From a virus, in the IMG/VR virus record IMGVR_UViG_3300042261_002158, positions 1 through 64,000 of that record: a stretch of DNA of 64,000 nucleotides, one strand, 5' to 3'. Below are positions 40,799 to 48,757 of this stretch, in pieces; the stretch's first letter is position 1; every line of letters begins with the position of its first letter. Made by a program: the position numbers and the translations under genes. The notes beneath the pieces are model-generated. The model saw only the letters and a program-made list of their open reading frames with translations, was not told where the DNA came from and did not search any database.

Positions 40799-43450
40799 CT
40801 AATTCTTTCCAGCCATACGATTGCCACTTCCATTTCCAGCCTGAATCGTTTCTGCTTTCTCAAAGAATTTCTTCAGAGTTGGAGCAAAACTCAACAGATT
40901 GGAAATGCTACTTCCAAGACTGTCACCTGACAAATATCGCTCAATCGTGCAAGCTTCAGCAAACTTGGTAGCCATTTCGTCTCGACCCAGACTAACCAGA
41001 ACTTCATACAGCCCATCTTTCGCTGCTTGGAATCGCTTCACAGCAGCTTCGGTCTGACTGTTCAACAAAGCAATCGCCTCTTCTTGCTTAACCTTTTCAA
41101 AGTTAAGGAATTGCTCTGTCTTAGTCTTTGTCCGTTGCAGATCGGCTTCAAACGAGATGTTTTGGAGCAATTCATTTGCTTTCAATTGCTCTGCTTGTTT
41201 ATCGATTTTCGATAGTTCAGCCTCAATCTGAGCCAATGACAAAGTCAACTGATCTTCCAGCAATTGCTTCTGGATATCAATTCGCAATTTATTGGTTTCA
41301 TAAACTGCGGTTTCTTTGGCCTGAGAAATTTTCTCCTGCTCAATCGTAGTCTCCAAAGATTTTCGACTTCGATCCAAGGAGATGTTGGATTTTACGACTT
41401 CATGCTGTGCTTCATCCAATAGCTTGGAAATGGCAGCATCACCAATCGTAATGAGAGATCCCTGATCATATGGCAGAATCTCTACCTCAAACACTCTCAT
41501 TCCATTGTCGAATTTGCGACCAGGGCGAGGACTGCCATCTTCTGGTTTTGGACCCAACACCACATCCCGAATCAAACTAACAGAATTAGCTTTGATTTCA
41601 GCAATGGTGTGCTGTTTGGCCATTCCGGCAATCACCGAACGGATATGATCGCAAAGATACTTGACATAGTTGTCTACTGAGAACCACTTCAGTTTATCTT
41701 CAGGAGTTTCGGCTTCAAAATTAACTCGCATCGAGATTTTGACAAAGCCACGGACATGATCTTTTGACTCAAATCCGATAATATCTCCCACCTGATTGTT
41801 GTGGACACAAAGATAACTTGTCCTCATCAACTTATCAGAATTCTTTGGCTTGCCTGTGGAAAGATTCATCTTTCCAAGCTTTTCATCATATTCCAACAGG
41901 AACATGAAATTGCCAGTTTCATTATGCTTTGGACCTTCCACAACACGCCGAGAACCTTCAGATCCTACCACCAACACAGCGTATCCAGGCCAAACCTCGA
42001 TTTTTGGCACACCGCTGTATTTAACATTCAAAGTTAATTGGCGAGGCTCTGTGTAGGTGCCACTACGACTGAGAGATTGAGAAGAACCTCCTGCTTTTCC
42101 AGATTTTTCTGGCACAAAATCATCAGATAGAGCGGCATCATAATTAGCGGCATAACTTGCCAACATCATATTTTGAGGCGTCACTTTGCCTCTGAGGCTT
42201 TTACGAACATCTCCTTCAGAGATCAATCCAGAACGTCCAGAAGGACTTTCCTGCATTGTTCCTGCCAGATCAATATTGTACTGCAAGGCTTCCTGATTGC
42301 CTGGGTACATGCTTTCGCATTCATCAGGCGTAAGAACACGACGTACCAGAATTTCGGTACGAGGATCGGGCAACAGCATTTTTGGACCACGAATCAACTG
42401 GATTTCTCCAGTATTTCGATTGATCAAATAACGTCCTTCGCCCTTAGGAATAGCAGTGGAGAAATGCTTTTTGTTGTGGCCATATTCAATAATAGCCAGT
42501 TCTTCCCTTGGATAATAGATTGCCAAGGTTTTGCCGGTGACAAATAATTCTTCGCCTTCCTGATATTTACGACTTGGCCTTTTACCGTCTGCTCCAACGG
42601 GCTTTTCCAAGTCCTCACCCACGAAATCAGCAGTCACTTTCAAATGAATACCATTAATGGTGTTCAATTCGATAGGCTTAAATTTCCTGTGACCTTCAGA
42701 ATCCTGATCAAATACCTGAGTGGGTCGAGGAAATACGACTTTTGGTCCTTTGGGATAATCTTTCTTGCCGGATTCATCAATTAAGCAGCAATACTCCATC
42801 TGTTCCAGAGTAACCGCTTCTCGTACATATTTGTCGGTTTCAGGATCTTTAAGAACTTCGACCCCAGTGCATGGGATAAAGAAACTTACGTCCGTTCCTT
42901 TAATGATAATACGAGTACCAACTGAAAAACTTTCAGGTCGCAGAAGCCCTTTGACTTCCACGCTTACGTCTTCGGTCTGTGCCTTAACAACCGTACCGGT
43001 CTTCCAATTCTTTTCTGCTTCCTCAGCATTATAAATAATTGCAATGAGGTACTGATTGGATCGGAGGCGATGCCCTTCGATCACATTGGCGATTTGTCCA
43101 GGCCACAGAGCTTCGCTCCAAGGACCTGGGATAACGATTTTGGAACCTTTGTTTAGGTCGATTCCATTTGAAGAGGGGCTTTCGGGAAAGCTTCTGCCAC
43201 CTTTGTCCTTAGAGGGATTTTCAATTACAACGTAATCGCCTTCTCCCGCTCTCGGAAATTGCTGAACAGCATCTTCGATAGAACATTCCCGAAATGTTCT
43301 GTCTTTGGCGTTATATTTGACTGGTTTATCTTGACCAGTCTGTGTGACCACTGTGGGTCCACGACGAACGCTAATTACGCCACCTGAGCCAATATTCTGC
43401 AAGTACAGATAGGCATCTGGGGCAATTGCGAAATCACGATTCTCGGCCAT
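40799..43450 (-). CDS. Major vault protein-like protein, 883 aa
   Basis: The ATG at 43450 (AAGGAG upstream) gives 883 aa, near the 860-895 aa of eukaryotic MVP. Residues 1-470 hold repeated beta modules with MVP-like phrases (YLINRNTGEIQLIRGPKMLL at 341-360; VEGPK at 504; KGPKVVFPRP at 234). Residues about 545-675 match the MVP shoulder (VGDIIGFESKDHVRGFVKIS; KWFSVDNYVKYLCDHIRSVI; FEVEIL). Residues 676-815 form a long Glu/Gln/Lys coiled coil like the cap helix, and a short hydrophobic C-terminus follows. MVP alone self-assembles into vault shells in eukaryotes. Base composition is clearly more GC-rich than the neighbours. Monocistronic with a strong terminator. Confidence 0.8.
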   Translation of the reverse strand: MAENRDFAIAPDAYLYLQNIGSGGVISVRRGPTVVTQTGQDKPVKYNAKDRTFRECSIEDAVQQFPRAGEGDYVVIENPSKDKGGRSFPESPSSNGIDLNKGSKIVIPGPWSEALWPGQIANVIEGHRLRSNQYLIAIIYNAEEAEKNWKTGTVVKAQTEDVSVEVKGLLRPESFSVGTRIIIKGTDVSFFIPCTGVEVLKDPETDKYVREAVTLEQMEYCCLIDESGKKDYPKGPKVVFPRPTQVFDQDSEGHRKFKPIELNTINGIHLKVTADFVGEDLEKPVGADGKRPSRKYQEGEELFVTGKTLAIYYPREELAIIEYGHNKKHFSTAIPKGEGRYLINRNTGEIQLIRGPKMLLPDPRTEILVRRVLTPDECESMYPGNQEALQYNIDLAGTMQESPSGRSGLISEGDVRKSLRGKVTPQNMMLASYAANYDAALSDDFVPEKSGKAGGSSQSLSRSGTYTEPRQLTLNVKYSGVPKIEVWPGYAVLVVGSEGSRRVVEGPKHNETGNFMFLLEYDEKLGKMNLSTGKPKNSDKLMRTSYLCVHNNQVGDIIGFESKDHVRGFVKISMRVNFEAETPEDKLKWFSVDNYVKYLCDHIRSVIAGMAKQHTIAEIKANSVSLIRDVVLGPKPEDGSPRPGRKFDNGMRVFEVEILPYDQGSLITIGDAAISKLLDEAQHEVVKSNISLDRSRKSLETTIEQEKISQAKETAVYETNKLRIDIQKQLLEDQLTLSLAQIEAELSKIDKQAEQLKANELLQNISFEADLQRTKTKTEQFLNFEKVKQEEAIALLNSQTEAAVKRFQAAKDGLYEVLVSLGRDEMATKFAEACTIERYLSGDSLGSSISNLLSFAPTLKKFFEKAETIQAGNGSGNRMAGKN

Positions 43451-43508
43451 TTTGGACTCCTTGCCTGAAAAAACTAGAAAACACTCTGAGCTAGTATACC
43501 ACAAAAAA

Positions 43509-44015
43509 TCAATCTAGGAAATTTTTAACCAAAATTTTGGCAAAAAAATTAGGATCTGCCTCTGAAATTACCTTTTCTTCTGTTGGTATAAGGCCGATCA
43601 AGATTTCGCCTACCGGAGCCAGAATATCTGTAAACAAACGCCAACGAGCATCCACAACTCCTTTAAAGTTCAAAACTTCACTCCCAATATGTTCTATAAA
43701 TAAATCTGTTTGTCGAGTGTTTGGTTTTCGAAAGATTCGCTGGCCAATTTTGTCTTCAAGATCAATTTCGCTAGGTTTGTAGGGAACAAAATCATAAGCA
43801 CAAGTTTCAAAAATTGCAGCAATTTCAGGCCCAGTAATGATTAATTCTGAACCATGAATCGACGTATTGTCTTTGAGTGAACTGCTGACTTCTGCTGTTT
43901 TGTCTAAAAGAGAATCATATTTTTCTCTAATAGTATCTCCCTCTGCTAGCATAAAATCCCATTCCACGATATTGGTTACAGATTTTCTGATTTTTTTAAT
44001 TGTTTCACGATCCAT
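43509..44015 (-). CDS. Capsid-derived paralogue, 168 aa
   Basis: AAGGA upstream. Contains SELIITGPEIAAIFETC and VVDARWRLFTDILAPVGEIL, then IGL, which I read as the 'nwiiaSPeia' and 'w.lY.D...p..eIL.G' segments of T4-type major capsid proteins. The full capsid fold is not present. One of three such proteins in this cluster (see 44546 and 49185). The start overlaps the 44005 gene by 11 nt. Confidence 0.55.
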   Translation of the reverse strand: MDRETIKKIRKSVTNIVEWDFMLAEGDTIREKYDSLLDKTAEVSSSLKDNTSIHGSELIITGPEIAAIFETCAYDFVPYKPSEIDLEDKIGQRIFRKPNTRQTDLFIEHIGSEVLNFKGVVDARWRLFTDILAPVGEILIGLIPTEEKVISEADPNFFAKILVKNFLD

Positions 44016-44199
44016 TTTTTAATCCTTCTTTTAATTTTGTTGTAAATCTAGATACAATCTCCTCTACAGAGATTTCGTTGTTTTCTATTGATTTTTCAAT
44101 ATCACCAAGCATCAATTGTTCATCAGATTTCCTATCATAATATAGGAAATTTGCAATTAAATCATCGACGGCACCTAAGATTAAATCACGTTTACTCAT
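44005..44199 (-). CDS. Small hypothetical protein, 64 aa
   Basis: Helical, acidic (IEKSIENNEISVEEIVSRF). The start overlaps the stop of the gene before it (ATGA) and the end overlaps the next gene, which supports active translation in an operon. Function unknown. Confidence 0.6.
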   Translation of the reverse strand: MSKRDLILGAVDDLIANFLYYDRKSDEQLMLGDIEKSIENNEISVEEIVSRFTTKLKEGLKNGS

Positions 44200-44531
44200 A
44201 ATTCTTGTTCCTCTTTAGGTTCTTCAATTCTATCACTTATAAACGTAAAATTATTATCTCTAAGTGGTTCATTAGAGCCAGTAATAACCCAAGTTCCTGA
44301 AGTACTATAGAAATGGGCTATTTCCCAATCACTCTCCTTATTAAACAGAACCTAATAAAAGCCTGTTTTTCTTTTTTTCTTTGTGCCATCAATCAAAGCT
44401 TTGATAAAAACTTCTGTGTTAAAGCTGGACAATTCCCACACTTTTTTTTGTTCTTCCAGCCATGACAAAGAATCCGTAATGAGTCTTCTATAATTTTCGC
44501 CATAAAACTTCACATATTCTTCAATTGTCAT
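44196..44531 (-). pseudogene. 111-codon frame interrupted by one in-frame TAG
   Basis: From the ATG at 44531 the frame reads 59 codons (MTIEEYVKFYGENYRRLITD... to GTKKKRKTGFY), meets TAG at 44352-44354, and continues open in the same frame for 51 codons (ESDWEIAHFYSTSGTWVITG...) to TGA at 44196-44198, which overlaps the next ATG by 4 nt. The downstream half has no start codon of its own. It is either a recent nonsense mutation or a read-through gene. The 59-aa first part alone would be a short helical protein. Confidence 0.65.
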
Positions 44532-44545
44532 TTTAAATCACTTTC

Positions 44546-45211
44546 TTAAATCTTGTAATAGTTAGCATACGTTCTTTGTATCAATTCACGATAATAACTA
44601 CAATAAAATTTATCAGGCTCACTACAATCTTCTATAGATTGAATAATGGCTTGATCAAGTTGTTCATCAACAGGCGTCCCTAATGTATGCAAAATGTATT
44701 TTTCAACATCTTTCTTGAATTTTTCATAAGCACCTGAAACAACTCCCATTGTAATGCTGCCAAATAAAAGAGTGCGATCTTGATACAATCGCCAATCTGT
44801 CATGTTATAATATGGTGAACCAAAAGAGCCAAAATACCATTGGTTTTTAATAACTCCTAAATACTTGCAAACATTAGAAACCACACCATCATCATGTCCA
44901 TTAGAAGGCACAAAACCATCACATAATTGAAGTATTTCGGCAATTTCTGGACTAGCCATAATATAATTAGTTCCACAAAAGATATAGCTAGTTACAAAAA
45001 CGTCTCTTTCTCTAAATCTATTAGCTCCAAAAAACGCATTGATGCTTACTGCGGGAATAAATCTAGATTGACTACTTTGCAATTCTTCCATAACATGGAA
45101 TGTTTGCGTGGATCTTGGAGATTTTGGAGCAATACCAAGACTTGGCATGAACCCAAGCAAAGGCGATGCCACAATACCCTTCAACAAATCTCTTCGATTT
45201 AAATTACTCAT
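44546..45211 (-). CDS. Mosaic protein: Tat-like signal, capsid-type segment, neck-type segment
   Basis: A 221-aa protein with AAGGG upstream. Residues 4-24 (LNRRDLLKGIVASPLLGFMP) look like a twin-arginine signal. About 75-100 has TNYIMASPEIAEILQLC, and 142-156 DWRLYQDRTLLFGS, both capsid-type. The C-terminal 55 residues (KKDVEKYILHTLGTPVDEQL, then IIQSIEDCSEP) match the N-terminal helix pair of the neck protein at 5982. The same N-terminal signal is on the protein at 49185. Function unknown. Confidence 0.6.
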   Translation of the reverse strand: MSNLNRRDLLKGIVASPLLGFMPSLGIAPKSPRSTQTFHVMEELQSSQSRFIPAVSINAFFGANRFRERDVFVTSYIFCGTNYIMASPEIAEILQLCDGFVPSNGHDDGVVSNVCKYLGVIKNQWYFGSFGSPYYNMTDWRLYQDRTLLFGSITMGVVSGAYEKFKKDVEKYILHTLGTPVDEQLDQAIIQSIEDCSEPDKFYCSYYRELIQRTYANYYKI

Positions 45212-45371
45212 TTTTTGCCCTTCCGTACCATTTTTCTCTATTTGTTACAGACTCGTTCCATGCTTCTAGACATTTTTTCAGAAACATAGCTAATATGAAA
45301 TCTGGAGTGTCTGATCCATTTTCCATAGAGTGCTTGTTAATCAATTCTTTTAATTCTTTTTCAAAATCCAT
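45204..45371 (-). CDS. Small phage protein, 55 aa
   Basis: The ATG at 45371 has AGGGTGG upstream and is preferred to the longer frame from 45452. KHSMENGSDTPDFILAMFL followed by a CLEAWNESVTNREKWYG end is a pattern common in short phage proteins of unknown function. It overlaps the next gene by 8 nt. Confidence 0.7.
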   Translation of the reverse strand: MDFEKELKELINKHSMENGSDTPDFILAMFLKKCLEAWNESVTNREKWYGRAKNE

Positions 45372-45372
45372 A

Positions 45373-45579
45373 TCATCCACCCTTGTCTTTCCACAGAAGT
45401 TTTTTGTAGTTTCTGTACACGTTTTCTTTAAAAGTCTCGTAATCTTGACCACGTTTTTTTAAGGTCTTAACAACAGCCAAATCAAATAAACGCTCATCTA
45501 ATTCGACATGAATAACTGGCACCCCTAACATAATCAAAACAAATTCTTTAATATTACCTAAATTATCATCTTTACACAT
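45373..45579 (-). CDS. Stand-alone neck-type N-terminal segment, 68 aa
   Basis: Start at ATG 45579. NIKEFVLIMLGVPVIHVELD then ERLFDLAVVKTL aligns without gaps with DIKDYVLLMLGAPVVKVELD and EQNLDLAVNQSL of the neck protein at 5982. The rest of the neck protein is absent. The protein could interfere with or modulate neck assembly, or be a decaying duplicate. Confidence 0.6.
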   Translation of the reverse strand: MCKDDNLGNIKEFVLIMLGVPVIHVELDERLFDLAVVKTLKKRGQDYETFKENVYRNYKKLLWKDKGG

Positions 45580-45588
45580 CAATCAATC

Positions 45589-45885
45589 TCAAATTCTAAA
45601 TGGGCCAATTCTATACATCCGTTTACTGCCACAGGCATTCAAAAATCGTCTTATAGGATTGGGGCCTATTACCATTATAATCCTAAAAGAAGATGGAGCA
45701 AAACCTACCTCTTTAATGATATCCTCTTCGTTCATGTTTGCTAATTCTATCATTCTCTTCAGTGCATTCTCCAGATTGTCAAACTTCTTTTTGTCAGGAG
45801 TCATACCAAATTCATAGTGGGCTCTGATAATATCCACACTATACGTCTCAGTTCGCCACCACTTCTTAAATAATTTCATTAACAT
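45589..45885 (-). CDS. Hypothetical protein, 98 aa
   Basis: Helical, basic at both ends (MLMKLFKKWW; GSKRMYRIGPFRI). The start overlaps the stop of the upstream gene (TAATG). Unknown. Confidence 0.5.
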   Translation of the reverse strand: MLMKLFKKWWRTETYSVDIIRAHYEFGMTPDKKKFDNLENALKRMIELANMNEEDIIKEVGFAPSSFRIIMVIGPNPIRRFLNACGSKRMYRIGPFRI

Positions 45886-46253
45886 TAATCAGACCAATAT
45901 TCATAAGAAACCACAAGATAATTATCATCTGGAATTTCATTCCATATCAATACAATTTCCTCTGTAAATTTATCAATATGTCCACTGATACATTTTGTAG
46001 CTGGTTTGCCAATGTCAGTAAATCGAAAAATCCCTTCTTCAGAAGCTACAAAAGTTTGAATGGCATTTTTGCCAGCATAAACTGTACCAGTCATGCTATC
46101 AATAAGAATAGATTTGTGCTCTGTCCTAAAAGAATTTGAAAATGCCGTGGAATATTCTGGTGCAAACAATGGCACCAATGTTTCACTTGCAACAAATTGA
46201 TATTTGTAATATACGCCTCGCACCTCTATCTCCCTAAGTTCTTCATAATGCAT
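45885..46253 (-). CDS. Single beta-sandwich-type domain, paralogue 1
   Basis: ATG 46253 chosen over a TTG at 46277, neither with a clear Shine-Dalgarno. GTVYAGKNAIQTFVASEEGI, then FRFTD, SGHID and EEIVLIWNE, ending VVSYEYW. The same order is in the proteins at 46226 and 47022. The pattern resembles the Ig-like insert of some large-phage capsid proteins. Role unknown. Confidence 0.55.
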   Translation of the reverse strand: MHYEELREIEVRGVYYKYQFVASETLVPLFAPEYSTAFSNSFRTEHKSILIDSMTGTVYAGKNAIQTFVASEEGIFRFTDIGKPATKCISGHIDKFTEEIVLIWNEIPDDNYLVVSYEYWSD

Positions 46254-46564
46254 TCGTAATAAACTACAAGAGTACAATTGTACGGAACTTCAGCCCCATT
46301 CCACTTCAAAGTAATCTCGCCAGTTGCATTTCGGATACGACCCCAAAGACACTTTAAACTTGGTGAATCAAGATCAATAAATTCTAACACATTCTCGTCA
46401 GTTGTAAAAGACTGAATAGGAACATTCCCATTATAAACTGTTCCCATAAGAGTGCTAGACATTACTGGACTGAATTTTAGACGAAATACAGTAGTATCTG
46501 CCTCGATTAAAACCGGAAGTACTTTCTCATCAACGCCTACGAAATTATATTGAATATCTCTCAT
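46226..46564 (-). CDS. Single beta-sandwich-type domain, paralogue 2
   Basis: A 112-aa protein with AGAGGAG upstream. GTVYNGNVPIQSFTTDENVL, EFIDL, WGRIRNATGEITLKWN, VVYYEC. Aligns through its length with the 45885 and 47022 proteins. The end overlaps the next gene. Confidence 0.6.
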   Translation of the reverse strand: MRDIQYNFVGVDEKVLPVLIEADTTVFRLKFSPVMSSTLMGTVYNGNVPIQSFTTDENVLEFIDLDSPSLKCLWGRIRNATGEITLKWNGAEVPYNCTLVVYYECIMKNLGR

Positions 46565-46597
46565 TTTTGCTCCTCTTAAATTTAATTATTCTAACAT

Positions 46598-47011
46598 TTA
46601 CAATGCCACATAATTACTTCTCAAGCTCCCATAGTTTTGAGAAGTAATTCTGAGATAACTAATATTGGATGCCGTCATGGCCATTAAAATGTGAACATTG
46701 TGGAATCTCAGGGTTTCCAAGTAATGATGCCACCGTATAACTAAAGGATGCGTTCGCTGCTGCACGACCCAAAGAAGACCATTCGAATGGGTAGTATAAA
46801 CACCATTCGGCGGCAATTGACCTCCTATAAATTGCGTATATTTTGCAAATAAACTATTTGTAGATTCCAGAGTAATTGCACCGCTCTTATCAGGAATAAT
46901 ATTGACTGTGCAGACAGGTATGTCTGGCACAGAATGTATGTCTGGGTATAGTTCAAACAAAAAAAATGATACTTGCTTCTCTCTATGCTTTTTTAACCAG
47001 TAATTATCCAT
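46598..47011 (-). CDS. Hypothetical protein, 137 aa, paralogue of the gene at 50442
   Basis: AGAGGA upstream. Shares with the 50442 protein YWLKK, FLFELYPDI, IIPDK..GAI.LES, FAKYTQFIG.QL.PNG, GVLWV or GLLWV, ILMAMT.SNISYLRITS, NYGSLRSNYV. It has an insertion of about 12 aa after the GLLWV segment (QRTHPLVIRWHHYL). Beta-rich; function unknown. Confidence 0.6.
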   Translation of the reverse strand: MDNYWLKKHREKQVSFFLFELYPDIHSVPDIPVCTVNIIPDKSGAITLESTNSLFAKYTQFIGGQLPPNGVYTTHSNGLLWVVQQRTHPLVIRWHHYLETLRFHNVHILMAMTASNISYLRITSQNYGSLRSNYVAL

Positions 47012-47021
47012 TCATCCTCTT

Positions 47022-47435
47022 TCAAGTATGATTTTTAGTATTTAAGTGTGCATCGGCATCATATTCATACGAAATTATAAGATGATGTTCAGTATGAACA
47101 TCATTCCAAGTCAATGCGATTTCTCCTGTATCAATATTGATATAACCACTCGTGCATTTTACAGCTTTAGGAACAACATCAGTAAAACTAAAAACTCCGT
47201 CTTCAGATGCTTTAAATGTTTGAATGGTTGTGGCTTCGCCAATATTCGCCCCACATTCAGGACAATGTTTACAAATCTCACAAATTTTACCAGTTAAAGT
47301 CCCAGCAATAACAGGCTTGCGTATGGTAAAGAAAAATGAATTCCAATTTGGTTCAGTGTAATTTGCTGTTCCTTGAGATACTGGCAATAACATTTCGTCT
47401 TTAACTAATTGAGATGCATAATAAAATGTGCCCAT
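47022..47435 (-). CDS. Single beta-sandwich-type domain, paralogue 3, with Cys insert
   Basis: A 137-aa protein with AAAGGA upstream. Same core as 45885 and 46226 (TIQTFKASEDGVFSFTD, SGYINIDTGEIALTWN, IISYEYD) plus an inserted CEICKHCPEC that could bind zinc. Lies directly upstream of the others in transcription order after the tRNA. Confidence 0.6.
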   Translation of the reverse strand: MGTFYYASQLVKDEMLLPVSQGTANYTEPNWNSFFFTIRKPVIAGTLTGKICEICKHCPECGANIGEATTIQTFKASEDGVFSFTDVVPKAVKCTSGYINIDTGEIALTWNDVHTEHHLIISYEYDADAHLNTKNHT

Positions 47436-47463
47436 TTTTTATTCCTTTTAATAATTTCTAAAG

Positions 47464-47548
47464 TGGTAAATGCAGGATTTGAACCTGCGAAGACCTGAGC
47501 CAGCAGATTTACAGTCTGCTTCCTTTGACCGGACTTGGATAATTTACC
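47464..47548 (-). tRNA. tRNA-Tyr (GTA)
   Basis: On the minus strand: acceptor GGTAAAT / ATTTACC, anticodon stem GCAGA-CTGTAAA-TCTGC with anticodon GTA, long type II variable arm, T arm GCAGG-TTCAAAT-CCTGC, discriminator A. No CCA is encoded. Length 85 nt, standard for bacterial tRNA-Tyr. It sits between protein genes of the same direction. Confidence 0.93.
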
Positions 47549-47550
47549 TT

Positions 47551-48096
47551 TTAATGTCCATAATTAAACCCATACAAGACAGTACGACGCCCAACTTTGA
47601 TTTCTACGTCACAAGACTTACAATGTCCACGCCTACGCACTTCTTCGTAAATTGCTTTTTGTACTTTGTTACTTTTAAAAGCAACACGAATATTATCGAT
47701 ATGTTCATATATGTCCCCATCTGGATCGTTATGTTCCCACCATTTATCGATGGCTTTATGAACATCATCGCCAATGGTTTTATAAATAGTGTCCATAGCT
47801 GCATTAAGTTTTGCATCGCTAAAAGAAACGCATTCTTTTATAGACCTTGTTCCTTGTGCAGCGATTGCAGGATCATCAGCCTCGTACCATACATTTTTAC
47901 CTAAATGATATCTCCATTGCGATCCATGCAAGTCAATACTTGGATGATGACCATTTCTAGCATCTTCCGCTGCTATTTGTACTAATTTAGGAATACTCTC
48001 GTTTAAATTTCTAATAATACTATTAGCTCTTTCAACAAGGGTATTCGTGGCATTTAGTTTATTTAAAAGCGAGTAAAACTTTTGAAGATTGTTCAT
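47551..48096 (-). CDS. Hypothetical protein, 181 aa
   Basis: Helical N-terminal half (LVERANSIIRNLNESIPKLV), central HGSQWRYHLGKNVWYEADDP, and a C-terminal CKSCDVEIKVGRRTVLYGF. It overlaps the preceding gene by 4 nt (ATGA). No family recognised. Confidence 0.55.
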   Translation of the reverse strand: MNNLQKFYSLLNKLNATNTLVERANSIIRNLNESIPKLVQIAAEDARNGHHPSIDLHGSQWRYHLGKNVWYEADDPAIAAQGTRSIKECVSFSDAKLNAAMDTIYKTIGDDVHKAIDKWWEHNDPDGDIYEHIDNIRVAFKSNKVQKAIYEEVRRRGHCKSCDVEIKVGRRTVLYGFNYGH

Positions 48097-48314
48097 TTTT
48101 TCACCACAATTCGGACTCCATCCCGAATTGCTTCATCTCCATCTACTAAATAACTTTTGGGTCTATCAAATAAAATAGTCAAAGCCACACATTTATTCCA
48201 GTCAACTTGCCATAATCGTCCAAGAATTTTAGTCTTTTTCCCCATGTAGCTGATTCTACATTTGGATTGACAGTCAAATCTATCAATGATTTCTTGTTGA
48301 GTTAACTCGATCAT
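48093..48314 (-). CDS. Small hypothetical protein, 73 aa
   Basis: IELTQQEIIDRFDCQSKCRI followed by a beta-rich end. It overlaps both neighbours by 4 nt (ATGA junctions), so it is part of a coupled operon. Unknown. Confidence 0.6.
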   Translation of the reverse strand: MIELTQQEIIDRFDCQSKCRISYMGKKTKILGRLWQVDWNKCVALTILFDRPKSYLVDGDEAIRDGVRIVVKK

Positions 48315-48757
48315 GTTAATGCCATTTCTTCATCTTCAAAAGACCTAACAAGATTGCCGTCAAAAGACCTAATAAGTTTAGTGAGTTTTACAGCATCAAC
48401 AAAGACAGTAGAGGGGTGTTGTCGGAGCCAAAGTCGAATTGTTGGCACAAAACCTTCAATCAACATATTTTTCAATTTATCAACAAAATCACGACTATAG
48501 ACGACAGGAATGAACAGATTATATTCTGTGGTAGGATTAAGGACTTCGCATTCCCAGATTTTATAATTATCACAGGATTGATCTTGAGCAAAGTGTAATG
48601 CCTGAGTGTAATCATCGAACACAAACAGTTTGGTTTTTTTATGTTTTGGGTATACCCAGGCATTTAATTCATATGTGACAACAAAATCTTGAGCAAGGCC
48701 GTTTTGAGAAACCGCCAAACTCTCCAGTTTGGCAGTAGTAACTTTGTAATAAATCAT
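48311..48757 (-). CDS. Tandem-duplicate hypothetical protein, copy 2
   Basis: A 148-aa protein very similar to the next upstream gene: YYKVTT.KL.SLAVSQN.LAQ, then DFVVTYELNAWVYPKHK and NYKIWECEVLNPT in both. The C-terminal third has diverged and contains a short RSFDGNLVRSFEDE repeat. It arose by tandem duplication. Function unknown. Confidence 0.65.
   Translation of the reverse strand: MIYYKVTTAKLESLAVSQNGLAQDFVVTYELNAWVYPKHKKTKLFVFDDYTQALHFAQDQSCDNYKIWECEVLNPTTEYNLFIPVVYSRDFVDKLKNMLIEGFVPTIRLWLRQHPSTVFVDAVKLTKLIRSFDGNLVRSFEDEEMALT

Noticed and set aside
40799-43450. Simple SPFH/stomatin protein
   Set aside because: No N-terminal membrane segment, and about 500 residues of beta modules precede the shoulder; still noted as the main alternative.
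44196-44531. TAG reassigned as a sense codon throughout
   Set aside because: TAG ends clear genes in the window (1945-2604; 54802-55767), so it is an ordinary stop here.
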